The position numbers and the translations under genes are program-made. DNA of 64,000 nt from Affinundibacterium macrobrachii (GTDB lineage: Bacteria > Pseudomonadota > Gammaproteobacteria > Burkholderiales > Burkholderiaceae_D), in assembly GCF_014652415.1 (NCBI RefSeq), contig NZ_BMYT01000006.1:62447-126446 (forward strand), in the 5' to 3' direction. The notes beneath the pieces were generated by a model. That model was not told where the DNA came from and made no database searches. It was given only the letters and a program-made list of their open reading frames with translations. Shown piece after piece: positions 24,285 to 32,195 of this stretch (within the stretch, counting starts at the first letter, position 1; each line of letters begins with the position of its first letter).

Positions 24285-25877
24285 CTAGACCTTGGATGGA
24301 TCCGAAGCCGGATTTGCCGCTGCGAGACCAAAGTCTTGCGGATAATAATTGAGTGCAGAAATCACCGGATTCGGTGTCATACCACCGAGTGCGCAAAGCG
24401 AGCCGTATTGCATGGTGTGGCACAAATCGCGTAAGAGTTTTTCTTGCGCGGGTTTGAGCGCAGAATCGGTATCAGCTTGCACCAAGCGTTCTATCACTTC
24501 GACACCACGCGTGGAGCCAATGCGACAAGGCGTACATTTGCCGCAAGATTCAATCGCACAAAATTCCATCGCATAGCGCGCTAGTTTGGATAAATCGGCG
24601 GTATCGTCATGCACCACAATGCCACCATGACCGAGCGTGGCGCCAACCGCAGTATAGGCTTCGTAATCGAAGGGCAGATCCCAATATTGTTCTGGCACAT
24701 AAGTCCCAAGTGGACCACCAACTTGCACCGCTTTGATAGGACGACCACTGGCGCTACCACCACCGAAATCAAACAGCAATTCACGCAAAGTCACGCCAAA
24801 GGCTTTTTCGATTAAACCACCGTAGCGAATATTGCCCGTGAGTTGAATCGGTAAGGTGCCAGTCGAACGACCTAAGCCCAAGTTTTTGTAGTAAGCGGCA
24901 CCACGTTCAAGTATGCGCGGCACCGAGGCAAAGCTGATCACATTATTGATCACCGTCGGCGCGCCAAATAAACCTTGCATTACGGGAATAGGTGGCTTGG
25001 CACGCACCACACCGCGTTTGCCTTCGATGCTCTCTAGCATGGCGGTCTCTTCACCGCACACATACGATCCCGCCGCCTTGCGTACTTGCAAGTGAAAGCT
25101 ATATGACGAGCCAGCAATGCTATCGCCTAAGTAGCCCGCCTTTGTGGCGTTTGCAATCGCTGCTTGCATGACTTCAATCGCTCGTGGATATTCAGAACGA
25201 ATGTAGATGTATCCTTGCGTTGCGCCTGTGGCGATAGCAGCGATGGTCATGCCTTCAATCAGCATGTAGGGATCGCCTTCCATCGTCATGCGGTCGGAAT
25301 AAGTACCAGAGTCACCTTCATCAGCATTACAGACGATGTATTTTTGTGGAGCTTGCGCTGCTGCCACGGTTTTCCACTTAATCCCGGTTGGAAAAGCAGC
25401 ACCACCACGACCACGCAATCCAGAATCCAGCACTTCTTGTACGATCTCAGTGGGTGACATGCTCAAGCAGCGGCGCAAGCCTGCAAAACCTTGATGCGCC
25501 TCGTAATCGCTAAGTGACAGCGGGTCGATCACACCCATGCGCGCAAAACACACGCGTTCTTGTTTCTGTAAATACGGAATCGCTTCGGTTAACCCGAGAC
25601 TTAAAGCATGCGCACCGCCATGTAAAAAGTCAGCGTCGAATAAGGCGCTCACATCCTCTACTTGAACCGGACCGTAGGCGATTCGCCCGGTAGTAGTGTC
25701 AGCAGCTGTTTCAACTTCCACCAAAGGTTCCAACCAAAACATACCGCGTGAACCATTGCGAATTAAGTCGATCTCGATACCGCGTTGTTGTGCTTGCGCG
25801 AGTATTGCCTCAGCAACTTCATCTGCACCCAAAGCGATGGCTGCGCTGTCGGCAGGCACATAAATACGAATACTCAT
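24285..25877 (-). CDS. fdsB: NAD-dependent formate dehydrogenase, beta (FMN/NAD) subunit
   Basis: A 530-aa NuoF-like subunit that binds FMN, NAD and a 4Fe-4S cluster. An N-terminal thioredoxin-like segment (about 1-90) is fused to the 51-kDa-type core: GLRGRGGAAFPTG (FMN/NAD loop), CNADEGDSGTYSDR, SYVCGEETAMLESIEG, and ESCGKCTPCRIG for the cluster. This makes it equivalent to a NuoE/NuoF-related FdsB. Its ATG overlaps the fdsG stop (25874-25877). Confidence 0.97.
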   Translation of the reverse strand: MSIRIYVPADSAAIALGADEVAEAILAQAQQRGIEIDLIRNGSRGMFWLEPLVEVETAADTTTGRIAYGPVQVEDVSALFDADFLHGGAHALSLGLTEAIPYLQKQERVCFARMGVIDPLSLSDYEAHQGFAGLRRCLSMSPTEIVQEVLDSGLRGRGGAAFPTGIKWKTVAAAQAPQKYIVCNADEGDSGTYSDRMTMEGDPYMLIEGMTIAAIATGATQGYIYIRSEYPRAIEVMQAAIANATKAGYLGDSIAGSSYSFHLQVRKAAGSYVCGEETAMLESIEGKRGVVRAKPPIPVMQGLFGAPTVINNVISFASVPRILERGAAYYKNLGLGRSTGTLPIQLTGNIRYGGLIEKAFGVTLRELLFDFGGGSASGRPIKAVQVGGPLGTYVPEQYWDLPFDYEAYTAVGATLGHGGIVVHDDTADLSKLARYAMEFCAIESCGKCTPCRIGSTRGVEVIERLVQADTDSALKPAQEKLLRDLCHTMQYGSLCALGGMTPNPVISALNYYPQDFGLAAANPASDPSKV

Positions 25878-26380
25878 TTCGTATTCTCCTTTGCTACTTC
25901 TGCTGATGTCGTGCTACTAGTTTGCGTATCCTGATGACGTGTAAGCAGTTGATCAAAACGCGCGGCGTTCACGCGTGCATACGGACGTTCATTCACACTG
26001 ATTGCTGGTGCGGTTGAACAAAGTCCTAGGCAATACACGGGTTCTAAAGTAATCGCATTGTCCTTATTTGCACGTTGGCAAACGTGTTGCCACAAAGTTT
26101 CGGCACCCATAGATTGACAAGCCTCGGCACGACAAACCTGAACGATGGTTTGTGCCGGTTGCTCTTGCCGAAAGTGGTGATAAAACGTGATCACGCCATG
26201 CACTTCAGCGCGCGATAAATTCAGTGCTTTAGCGATAATGGGCGTTGCGTCGGCAGGAATAAAACCGAGGCGATCTTGAATCGCATGAAGTATCGGCAGC
26301 AAGCCGCTTTGATGAAACTGTTCAGTTTTGTGTTCGAGAATCGCGCTTTGAACCGTCTCTTGTTGATGGTCGCTTAACAT
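25874..26380 (-). CDS. fdsG: NAD-dependent formate dehydrogenase, gamma (2Fe-2S) subunit
   Basis: The 168-aa protein is NuoE-like with a helical N-terminus (LPILHAIQDRLGFIPADA) and four cluster cysteines in CRAEACQSMG and CLGLCSTAPA. It forms the FMN-proximal module with FdsB. It is the first gene of fdsGBA-fdhD-fdsD, so the promoter should lie in the 344-bp gap upstream, beside a REP-like repeat. Confidence 0.95.
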   Translation of the reverse strand: MLSDHQQETVQSAILEHKTEQFHQSGLLPILHAIQDRLGFIPADATPIIAKALNLSRAEVHGVITFYHHFRQEQPAQTIVQVCRAEACQSMGAETLWQHVCQRANKDNAITLEPVYCLGLCSTAPAISVNERPYARVNAARFDQLLTRHQDTQTSSTTSAEVAKENTK

Positions 26381-26532
26381 GGGCTATCCGCATCTTGGTT
26401 GGGTAATTGAGGGAATGTCTTTGCATCCTCTTTCGTATTCCATCATTGTGATAGAAAAAGCCACAATTTTCCAATTGAATTTGGATATAGGTGTTTTCTG
26501 ATTGATGTGCGGAGATAAGTGGGGGGAGAATG

Positions 26533-26695
26533 TCCCCTCTCCCGCAAGCGGGAGAGGGCTAGGGTGAGGGTAGCTCAGATTGACGAAATGCATTTCGATG
26601 CCACGTTCGATATTGAAAGCACATGCAGGTAACATGTTTTCTCGCTTATCAACCTCCCTCACCCCAACCCTCTCCCGCTCGCGGGAGAGGGAGTG
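26533..26695. repeat. REP-like inverted repeat pair
   Basis: CCCTCTCCCGC-AA-GCGGGAGAGGG (26535-26558) followed by CTAGGGTGAGGG, and about 80 bp on the mirrored CCTCCCTCACCCCAACC with CTCTCCCGCTCGCGGGAGAGGG (to 26693). Each half is a strong hairpin and the halves are inverted to each other. Design and composition resemble the pair at 17.9 kb. It fills most of the gap between fdsG and map (26381-26724); I see nothing else there that I can name. Confidence 0.8.
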
Positions 26696-26724
26696 CTATC
26701 AGAATGCCGACCTATGACGCTCCC

Positions 26725-27504
26725 TCAACCACCAAGCTTTTCATCAGGGCGCAAAGTCAAAACACGCACGCCATCTTTAGTCACTGCGACAGTATGTTCA
26801 AATTGCGCAGACAATTTGCCATCGACCGTCACCACCGACCAGCCATCATCCTCAGTATCGACCGCGGCTTTACCTTGGTTAATCATCGGTTCTATCGTAA
26901 ACACCATGCCTTCGCGTAGTGTTAATCCTGTACGCGGTTTACCCCAATGCAAAACTTCGGGTGCCTCATGCATTTCGCGTCCAATGCCATGTCCACAATA
27001 TTCGCGCACCACCGTGTAACCATGTTTGCGTGCATGGCTTTCAATCGCAAAACCAATATCGCCCAAACGCGCACCAGGTCGCACCGCCTTAATCCCTTTC
27101 CATAAGGCTTCGTAGGTCACCTGCACCAAACGCTTGGCTGCTGGCGCAACTTCGCCGACCAAGTAGGTCTTGCTGGAGTCGGCAATAAAACCATGCTTCT
27201 CCAAGGTGATGTCAAAATTCACGATATCGCCATTTTGCAAAATCTCGGTAGGCGAGGGTACACCGTGGCAAACCACATGATTGCGCGAAGAATTCAAGGC
27301 ATAGGCATAACCATACTGCCCCTTACTCGCTGGTCGCGCTTGCAAATCGTGCGTGATGTAATGATCGACGAGATCGTTGACCTGCATGGTCGACATGCCG
27401 ATCAGATTAAGCTGATCCAAATGCGTAAATACCTGCGCTAATAATTTACCCGCCTCCGCCATCAAAGCGATTTCTTCAGGCTGTTTAATGATAGTGCTAC
27501 TCAT
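26725..27504 (-). CDS. map: Methionine aminopeptidase type I
   Basis: Map removes the initiator Met from new proteins using two metal ions. The 259-aa core has NFDITLEKHGF, with SSKTYLVGE after it (metal-binding Asp residues), EYCGHGIGREMHE (His), VFTIEPMIN and QFEHTVAVT (Glu ligands). The start is ATG 27504, overlapping the stop of the ParD-like gene as ATGA; an upstream extension in this frame is low-complexity and overlaps that gene. The short type I form suggests a second, stand-alone Map beside the housekeeping copy. Confidence 0.9.
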   Translation of the reverse strand: MSSTIIKQPEEIALMAEAGKLLAQVFTHLDQLNLIGMSTMQVNDLVDHYITHDLQARPASKGQYGYAYALNSSRNHVVCHGVPSPTEILQNGDIVNFDITLEKHGFIADSSKTYLVGEVAPAAKRLVQVTYEALWKGIKAVRPGARLGDIGFAIESHARKHGYTVVREYCGHGIGREMHEAPEVLHWGKPRTGLTLREGMVFTIEPMINQGKAAVDTEDDGWSVVTVDGKLSAQFEHTVAVTKDGVRVLTLRPDEKLGG

Positions 27505-27713
27505 GCGCTCACTACCCGCAAAGCCTGCGTCTCCACTCCCGCCGCGCGCATCTCCTCCGCCATGATTTGATGAAAACTCAAAGTCGGATGCATCTCGCAC
27601 AACATCCCCATCTTAATCCAATACGCCGCCTGCGCATTAATCGAACGACAAGACACCGCACTCGCCTTACGCATTTGATCGTGTAACTCTTCATCGATAT
27701 TGACGATGCCCAT
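27501..27713 (-). CDS. ParD-like protein coupled to map
   Basis: The 70-aa product begins MGIVNIDEELHDQMRKASA and contains SINAQAAYWIKMGMLCEMHP, matching the ParD_like family (a ribbon-helix-helix-type domain). AAGGA lies 7 nt before ATG 27713. Its stop overlaps the map start codon. From memory, this pairing with a type I Map recurs in proteobacteria. Whether it regulates map or binds it is unknown; no ParE toxin is present. Confidence 0.75.
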   Translation of the reverse strand: MGIVNIDEELHDQMRKASAVSCRSINAQAAYWIKMGMLCEMHPTLSFHQIMAEEMRAAGVETQALRVVSA

Positions 27714-27925
27714 GAAATTTCCTTGATATGGTATGAATATGAATCGTATGCGAAGTATATATTTCAAATGTGCTGTTGTACAAGCAGCTTATTGTCGATT
27801 CAGTTGCGGTGGATTAAACCTATTGCACAAAATGAGCGCGCCTCTTTTGTCGATTCTGTTATACCGCGAAGTGAGTAGACATTATCAATCTATGCAAAGC
27901 TGGATAAGGACTTTGAGCGACTCGA

Positions 27926-27990
27926 AACTTTGTTGATCAAATTTTAAGGATGTGTTAACTTCGGTTTTTTCACTTTAAAACAAGTTATGC
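27926..27990 (+). other. attI-like integron recombination site, copy 2, at the head of the cassette array
   Basis: Matches the site at 18091-18152 over about 60 bp and ends in TTTAAAACAAGTT; the crossover is at G27984^T27985 and the first cassette begins GTTATGC. TAACTT...AAGTTA arms give weak dyad symmetry. No integrase gene lies upstream, where one would be expected divergent from attI: the ParD-like and map genes are there instead. The rest of the gap 27714-27925 holds nothing recognised. Confidence 0.65.
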
Positions 27991-28006
27991 CCTTTAAGGT
28001 CTTCAC

Positions 28007-28324
28007 ATGTATTGGCTAGATCCATGGTGGTCAACTGAAAATCACTCACCAGAATTTCATCAAATCTTTCTGAAACAGCTTCACTTAGAACTACCACCAG
28101 ACCACGCATTGTTTGGCATACCAGTGCGCCTGATTGCCCGTGGTGACTCAGACGACGCTTTGTTCCAGTTTCTTGATGGTTCAGGCAAAGTCGCAGTAGT
28201 TCATCTTACTTGGGCCAAATCACAAGAACGCCTTCCATGGCCAGTCACCACTGTCTTTAGTAATATGCAAGAGTTCATTGAGAAGCGAATGGTTCCAGAT
28301 CACAAGGAATTCATCGGTGAGTAA
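28007..28324 (+). CDS. Integron cassette A: conserved cassette protein, 105 aa
   Basis: The protein is soluble, beginning MYWLDPWWSTENHSPEF and with GIPVRLIARGDSDDALFQFLDG in the middle. Similar small proteins are common in integron cassettes but I know no function. The gene fills the cassette from core GTTATGC (27984) to inverse core GCATAAC (28328), the standard one-gene layout. Confidence 0.75.
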   Translation: MYWLDPWWSTENHSPEFHQIFLKQLHLELPPDHALFGIPVRLIARGDSDDALFQFLDGSGKVAVVHLTWAKSQERLPWPVTTVFSNMQEFIEKRMVPDHKEFIGE

Positions 28325-28327
28325 TGG

Positions 28328-28408
28328 GCATAACACGTCAATCAACTACGCGCAGGCCAAGGCCTGCGCCGGACGCGCTGACGCGCGCCGGTTATTTCTG
28401 CGTTAGCC
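28328..28408 (+). other. attC site of cassette A
   Basis: GCATAAC (28328-28334), the exact complement of the cassette A core GTTATGC, opens an 81-bp imperfect palindrome containing CAGGCC-AA-GGCCTG and GGACGCGCTGACGCGCGCC, and closes with GTTAGCC (28402-28408), the start of cassette B. Confidence 0.8.
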
Positions 28409-28411
28409 ATC

Positions 28412-28738
28412 ATGAAGACCCGCGAACTTCGAAATGACGATGGGCACCTCACCGGATTCAGCGTGAGCAATATTTTGCTTGGGCGGCATGGCGTCCCTCG
28501 CGTCATAGCTAGCATCCCCGGTGCTACTGTCATTCGGAAGCAGCGACGCTTCGCAATCTCGACGCCAGATGATTTTTGCGAGTTCGTCGTGGACGGCAAG
28601 ACCTTTCTGGCAATCGAGCCATTTGGAGATAACTCCGAGTTTTGGCTGGTAACGGAACCACCGGAGGACTGCGCGCAGTTGAAGATTGTCCGCCAGGCGT
28701 TCGAGAACCATGGCCTATTCAAAGGCAAAAATGGCTAA
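28412..28738 (+). CDS. Integron cassette B: hypothetical protein, 108 aa
   Basis: A small soluble protein of unknown family (starts MKTRELRNDDGHLTGFSVSN; contains TPDDFCEFVVDGKTFLAIEPFG). Its stop codon lies inside the inverse core GGCTAAC (28733-28739) that pairs with the cassette start GTTAGCC, so coding DNA runs right into the attC. Confidence 0.7.
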   Translation: MKTRELRNDDGHLTGFSVSNILLGRHGVPRVIASIPGATVIRKQRRFAISTPDDFCEFVVDGKTFLAIEPFGDNSEFWLVTEPPEDCAQLKIVRQAFENHGLFKGKNG

Positions 28739-28746
28739 CCATTCGA

Positions 28747-29027
28747 ATATGGACTCCCCCCAAAGTACAAGAAATTAATCAATAGTTTTGACGCGAGGAA
28801 TAAGCCTGCAGTCGTATATCCGGCATCTAATGTGGAATCTATTGTGTTCCGTGCCGACATGGAATCTGCGTGATCATTGCGCCACTCGCTACAAGCGGCA
28901 GGCGTGAAGCTGCCGGAAGAGTTATCGGCGTTCAATGATCTGGTTGCGTTCCGTTGTGCCATGATGGGTGATTAATCTCTACGCAAAGGCTGGTGGGAAA
29001 TCATTCTTTCGATTCTTAATTGGTGAT
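28747..29027 (-). ncRNA. Candidate bridge/seeker RNA region of IS copy 1
   Basis: The 281 bp between the transposase stop and the element end match the place where IS1111-group elements encode their guide RNA. The first 258 bp from the end (28747-29004) differ from copy 2 at only one position (G in GGCGTGAAG, A in the other copy), whereas the coding region has many differences. I have not folded it or located the guide loops. Confidence 0.5.
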
Positions 29028-30110
29028 TTAAGCTGGCATTGCATACGAAGTCCTTTCTAATTTTTTATTCATGCGTTGTACGGTTCCATAGTCTTCACCA
29101 TCACGCAGCGTGGCGTAACAAATGCGTGCCAGTTTGTTAGCTAGTGCGCAGGCCGCCTTGTTGTGGTTCGTTCGGCCTTGCACTTTCAGTGCCCAGCTTC
29201 GTAGATCGTCTAAGTGTCGCCCCGCACTAAAGCTGACGCTAGCCGCTCGCAAAACGGAACGTGCACCGTGCGTTAAAAGCATACGAAGATAGCGATCACC
29301 ACGTTTGGAAATGTGTCCTAGGTATCGCGTGTTACCAGATGAGTACTCTTTCGGCGTCAGTCCGAACCAGCTCGCGAAATGACGAGCATCTTTGAAGTGA
29401 GCCACGCTACCACTAGTCGCAGCTACCATTGCGGTTGCAGTCAACAAGCCGATACCAGGAATCGACAGCAAGGTGGTGCACGCAGCGCTTTGCTTAGCGA
29501 GTTGGGTCAGTTCTTTCTCTAAGTGCGCGACTCGCGCTTCGAGCAAATGAATTTCCTCAATCAATAATTTCAAAGTGCCTCGGATCAATTGAGGAACGGC
29601 AGTGTTTGGGTCGGCCAGAACGCGTGAGATTTGTTCTATGCCGTTGCGACTTCCAGTCGCAACGGAAATACCAAATTCACGACAGAAACCGCGCAGTGCA
29701 TTGATGCGCGAGGTGCGCGTTGCCATCCACAGTGAACGTGTGCGATGCAAACCTTGCAAAGCTTGTTGCTCAATCGATTTAATCTTAACAGGGCGAATAT
29801 CGGCACAACGCGCAGCTTCTAACAACGCACATGCATCGGCGGCATCTGTTTTATTGCGTTTTACATAAGCCCTGATGTATGCTGCTGGAAGTAACTTGAC
29901 TTCAATACCGAGAGCATTAAGAGAACGCGCCCAATGATGAGCAGAGCCACAAGCTTCCATGATAACCAGCGAGACGTTGCGATTGATAAACCATCGTTCG
30001 AATTGTGTACGAGTCAATCGGTGTTGTTCAATAACTCGCCAATTCAGATCGGCAACTGCAAGTTGAAAAACAGATTTGGCCAAATCAACGGCCACAGTAG
30101 TAGTATTCAT
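29028..30110 (-). CDS. IS1111-group (IS110 family) DEDD transposase, copy 1
   Basis: The 360-aa product starts MNTTTVAVDLAKSVFQ at ATG 30110 with AAGGAG 8 nt upstream. The N-terminal DEDD domain has the first Asp in VAVDLAK, the Glu in IMEACGSA and the Asp pair in TDAADA. The C-terminal part contains IPGIGLLTATAM and FASWFGLTPKE, the helix-hairpin and serine region of the family. These enzymes recombine DNA guided by a structured RNA from the element's own end. Confidence 0.95.
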   Translation of the reverse strand: MNTTTVAVDLAKSVFQLAVADLNWRVIEQHRLTRTQFERWFINRNVSLVIMEACGSAHHWARSLNALGIEVKLLPAAYIRAYVKRNKTDAADACALLEAARCADIRPVKIKSIEQQALQGLHRTRSLWMATRTSRINALRGFCREFGISVATGSRNGIEQISRVLADPNTAVPQLIRGTLKLLIEEIHLLEARVAHLEKELTQLAKQSAACTTLLSIPGIGLLTATAMVAATSGSVAHFKDARHFASWFGLTPKEYSSGNTRYLGHISKRGDRYLRMLLTHGARSVLRAASVSFSAGRHLDDLRSWALKVQGRTNHNKAACALANKLARICYATLRDGEDYGTVQRMNKKLERTSYAMPA

Positions 30111-30315
30111 AGTGGACTCCTTACGTTGAAATCTGATACCCATCCCCAATGTGAACCAGTGCGCTTAATATCGCGCAAAAAGGCGGGGGAGTCCATCCCA
30201 TCACTCAACCGGACCCGCAACAGCATGCCACCTACGGGCCTCATTTCATTCTGGCCCTTCGGCGTCCTGCCGTCGCGGGCCGGTTAGCTCGAACGTTAGT
30301 TGCAACAAGGAACAT

Positions 30316-31401
30316 ATGAGCAAAATAGGCAGAAATGAGCCGTGTTGGTGTGGATCTGGTCAGAAATATAAAAAGTGTCATTTGAATAGATCTACTGAAG
30401 AAGCGCTCTCAATCAACCGACTCATTGCTGAGCTAAGATTAAAGACATTTCATAAAGAGTGTATGCATCCTGATGCATCTGATGATTCTTGCAGTAGTAA
30501 AATTATTGACGCTCATACAATTCAAAAGAAAGGACCGTTGAAATCCATCGCCGATGAATCAAATCATGTTTATTGCTTCAGAACTGACCAGAATGGAAAA
30601 GATCTAGTACTGAAATTAGGTTGGCAAAAGGCATCTACTTTCAAGGGTTTCTGTGCGAAACACGACAAAGCAATGTTTAGCCCTATTGAAGATGAGTTAT
30701 ATAACGGCTCAAAAAGTCAAAGTTTTATCGCAGGCTATAGAGCTGTAGCCTTAGAATACTTCAAAAAAATCAGCGTAGTTAAAGGGTTACCTTTCATGAG
30801 CCAACATGTTGATAGAGGTATGCCAGTGGAGGCTCAAGTTGAATTACAGAGAAAATTGAACTCAATGAGGCAAGGTTTTTTTAAAGGAATCGATGATTTT
30901 AAAGAAACATTAAATACTTATGCAAACAGCCACCAGTCTCAAGCTTATGATGATTTTGAAAGCCTAACTGTTTATTTTACAGGTGACTTAGACATTGCAG
31001 TTTCAGGTTGTTTTTCACCTGACTTTACTATCAGTGGAAGGCGTATCCAAACTTTGGCGCCGGGTGTCAAATTTGTAGAGAATATTGCAGTCAATACTTT
31101 GAATACAAAAGACGGTTATGCCTTAGTTTTTTCATGGCCCAAAAGTTTTACGAAATGCGGTGAATTCGCTGATTCTTTAATCAGTGTTAGTCATAATGAT
31201 CTTCCAAGTAAATTGGTTGAATTGATTTTTAGCTATATAGAGAACACATACTTTTCTATGAGCTGGTTTAATGGACTTGAACATAATAAAAAAATATTAA
31301 TCGAGTCTATGGCAAGAAGGTCTATTCAATATGGTGAATTGGTAGAATTTAGTAATTATGAGTATACAAATTGGAAGGTTGATCGTGTTGTTCGCAACTA
31401 A
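30316..31401 (+). CDS. Integron cassette C: SEC-C motif protein
   Basis: The 361-aa product begins with a SEC-C zinc motif, RNEPCWCGSGQKYKKCH, as found at the end of SecA and in many stand-alone proteins. The rest is an unknown domain with CxxxH residues (GFCAKHDKAM) and no signal peptide. GGAAC lies near the ATG. The DNA is clearly more AT-rich than the surrounding cassettes, indicating a separate source. The cassette runs from core GTTAGTT (30295) to inverse core AACTAAC (31396). Confidence 0.8.
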   Translation: MSKIGRNEPCWCGSGQKYKKCHLNRSTEEALSINRLIAELRLKTFHKECMHPDASDDSCSSKIIDAHTIQKKGPLKSIADESNHVYCFRTDQNGKDLVLKLGWQKASTFKGFCAKHDKAMFSPIEDELYNGSKSQSFIAGYRAVALEYFKKISVVKGLPFMSQHVDRGMPVEAQVELQRKLNSMRQGFFKGIDDFKETLNTYANSHQSQAYDDFESLTVYFTGDLDIAVSGCFSPDFTISGRRIQTLAPGVKFVENIAVNTLNTKDGYALVFSWPKSFTKCGEFADSLISVSHNDLPSKLVELIFSYIENTYFSMSWFNGLEHNKKILIESMARRSIQYGELVEFSNYEYTNWKVDRVVRN

Positions 31402-31479
31402 CAAGGCGCTATTGTCGCCACTATCGTGGCTGGGACGGCTTACGCTTCGCTCCAGCCGCCCCAAAGCTTTGCGTTAGGT
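31396..31479 (+). other. attC site of cassette C
   Basis: GCAACTAAC, complement of the cassette start GTTAGTTGC, opens the site; GGGACGGCTTACGC and CTCCAGCCGCCCC form the inner stem; GCGTTAGGT (core GTTAGGT, 31473-31479) closes it. About 84 bp. Confidence 0.8.
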
Positions 31480-31485
31480 GTTGCA

Positions 31486-31905
31486 ATGAGTTCTATCGCT
31501 AACTTCAACGCAGTGATGTCATTGCTTGCAAAGGATCTCCGCACTCTCGGATACAAACGTAGCGCGACGTGGTTCACTCGTAGGCCACTCGCTTCACCGT
31601 ACTTCGAGTCGTTGAATGTCAGAAAGATCCCTCAGGCGGCGTCAAAACGCATCGTTCTCCAGGTTGTCGCATATGCCGGCCAGACACCCGAGAGCAACAC
31701 TTCACTAGTTTCGTCCTTAGAATCAGCTCTGCAGGATTCAAATTTTCAACGCCACATTCTTGCTGGCAACGCAGAGCGCTATTGGACTATCTGGCCCTCT
31801 ACCGATCCTGTGAACGTAGCAACCGAGATCATTGAGGAGGTTCGTCATCAGCTACTCCCCGCGTTGCTTGCGAACCGCCCTATAGTCGCGGACAGCAACA
31901 CCTAA
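31486..31905 (+). CDS. Integron cassette D: hypothetical protein, 139 aa
   Basis: Begins MSSIANFNAVMSLLAKDLRTLGYKR, then TWFTRRP, which faintly recalls DUF4304-type starts; I do not assign a family. The ATG at 31486 lies 13 bases after the core start GTTAGGT. The TAA stop is within the inverse core ACCTAAC. Confidence 0.65.
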   Translation: MSSIANFNAVMSLLAKDLRTLGYKRSATWFTRRPLASPYFESLNVRKIPQAASKRIVLQVVAYAGQTPESNTSLVSSLESALQDSNFQRHILAGNAERYWTIWPSTDPVNVATEIIEEVRHQLLPALLANRPIVADSNT

Positions 31906-31913
31906 CAATTCGT

Positions 31914-32195
31914 ATATGGACTCCCCCCAAAGTACAAGAAATTAATCAATAGTTTTGACGCGAGGAATAAGCCTGCAGTCGTATATCCGGCATCTAATGT
32001 GGAATCTATTGTGTTCCGTGCCGACATGGAATCTGCGTGATCATTGCGCCACTCGCTACAAGCGGCAGGCGTAAAGCTGCCGGAAGAGTTATCGGCGTTC
32101 AATGATCTGGTTGCGTTCCGTTGTGCCATGATGGGTGATTAATCTCTACGCAAAGGCTGGTGGGAAATCATGCTCTCAATTCCTAATTTGTTAAT
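31914..32195 (-). ncRNA. Candidate bridge/seeker RNA region of IS copy 2
   Basis: The equivalent of 28747-29027, with one substitution over the first 258 bp and then a short divergent block just before the transposase stop (GCTCTCAATTCC against TTCTTTCGATTC). Conservation of the non-coding end beyond that of the gene fits a functional guide RNA. Confidence 0.5.

Larger units (their letters stand above)
28747..30206 (-). mobile_element. IS110-family, IS1111-group element targeting attC, copy 1
   Basis: About 1460 bp. Subterminal inverted repeats ATGGACTCCCCC (28749-28760) and GGGGGAGTCCAT (30185-30196), with a few extra bases outside each, are typical of the IS1111 group. The left junction is CATTCGA|ATATGG and the right CATCACTC|AACCGG. 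It sits in an attC at the same point as copy 2, and no target duplication is visible, as expected for this family. The long non-coding end lies 3' of the transposase. Confidence 0.9.
28733..30301 (+). other. attC site of cassette B, split by IS copy 1
   Basis: The left arm GGCTAACCATTCGA (28733-28746) and the right part (30207-30301), ending in CGGTTAGCTCGAACGTTAGTT, pair with each other: CTAACCATTCGA against the complement of TCGAACGTTAG, and CAACCGGACCCGC against GCGGGCCGGTTAG. Removing the insertion restores a normal attC. The split lies between the two integrase-binding arms of the left half. Confidence 0.8.

Noticed and set aside
27733-27936. ORF overlapping the attI-like site considered as the end of an integrase gene
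   Set aside because: No tyrosine-recombinase motif (no R...HxxR...Y pattern) can be read in any frame here.
28735-28962. 75-aa minus-strand reading frame at the end of IS copy 1, also present at 31902-32129 in copy 2
   Set aside because: It lies wholly in the non-coding guide-RNA end and runs into the attC outside the element; conservation is explained better by RNA function, and no ribosome site is seen.
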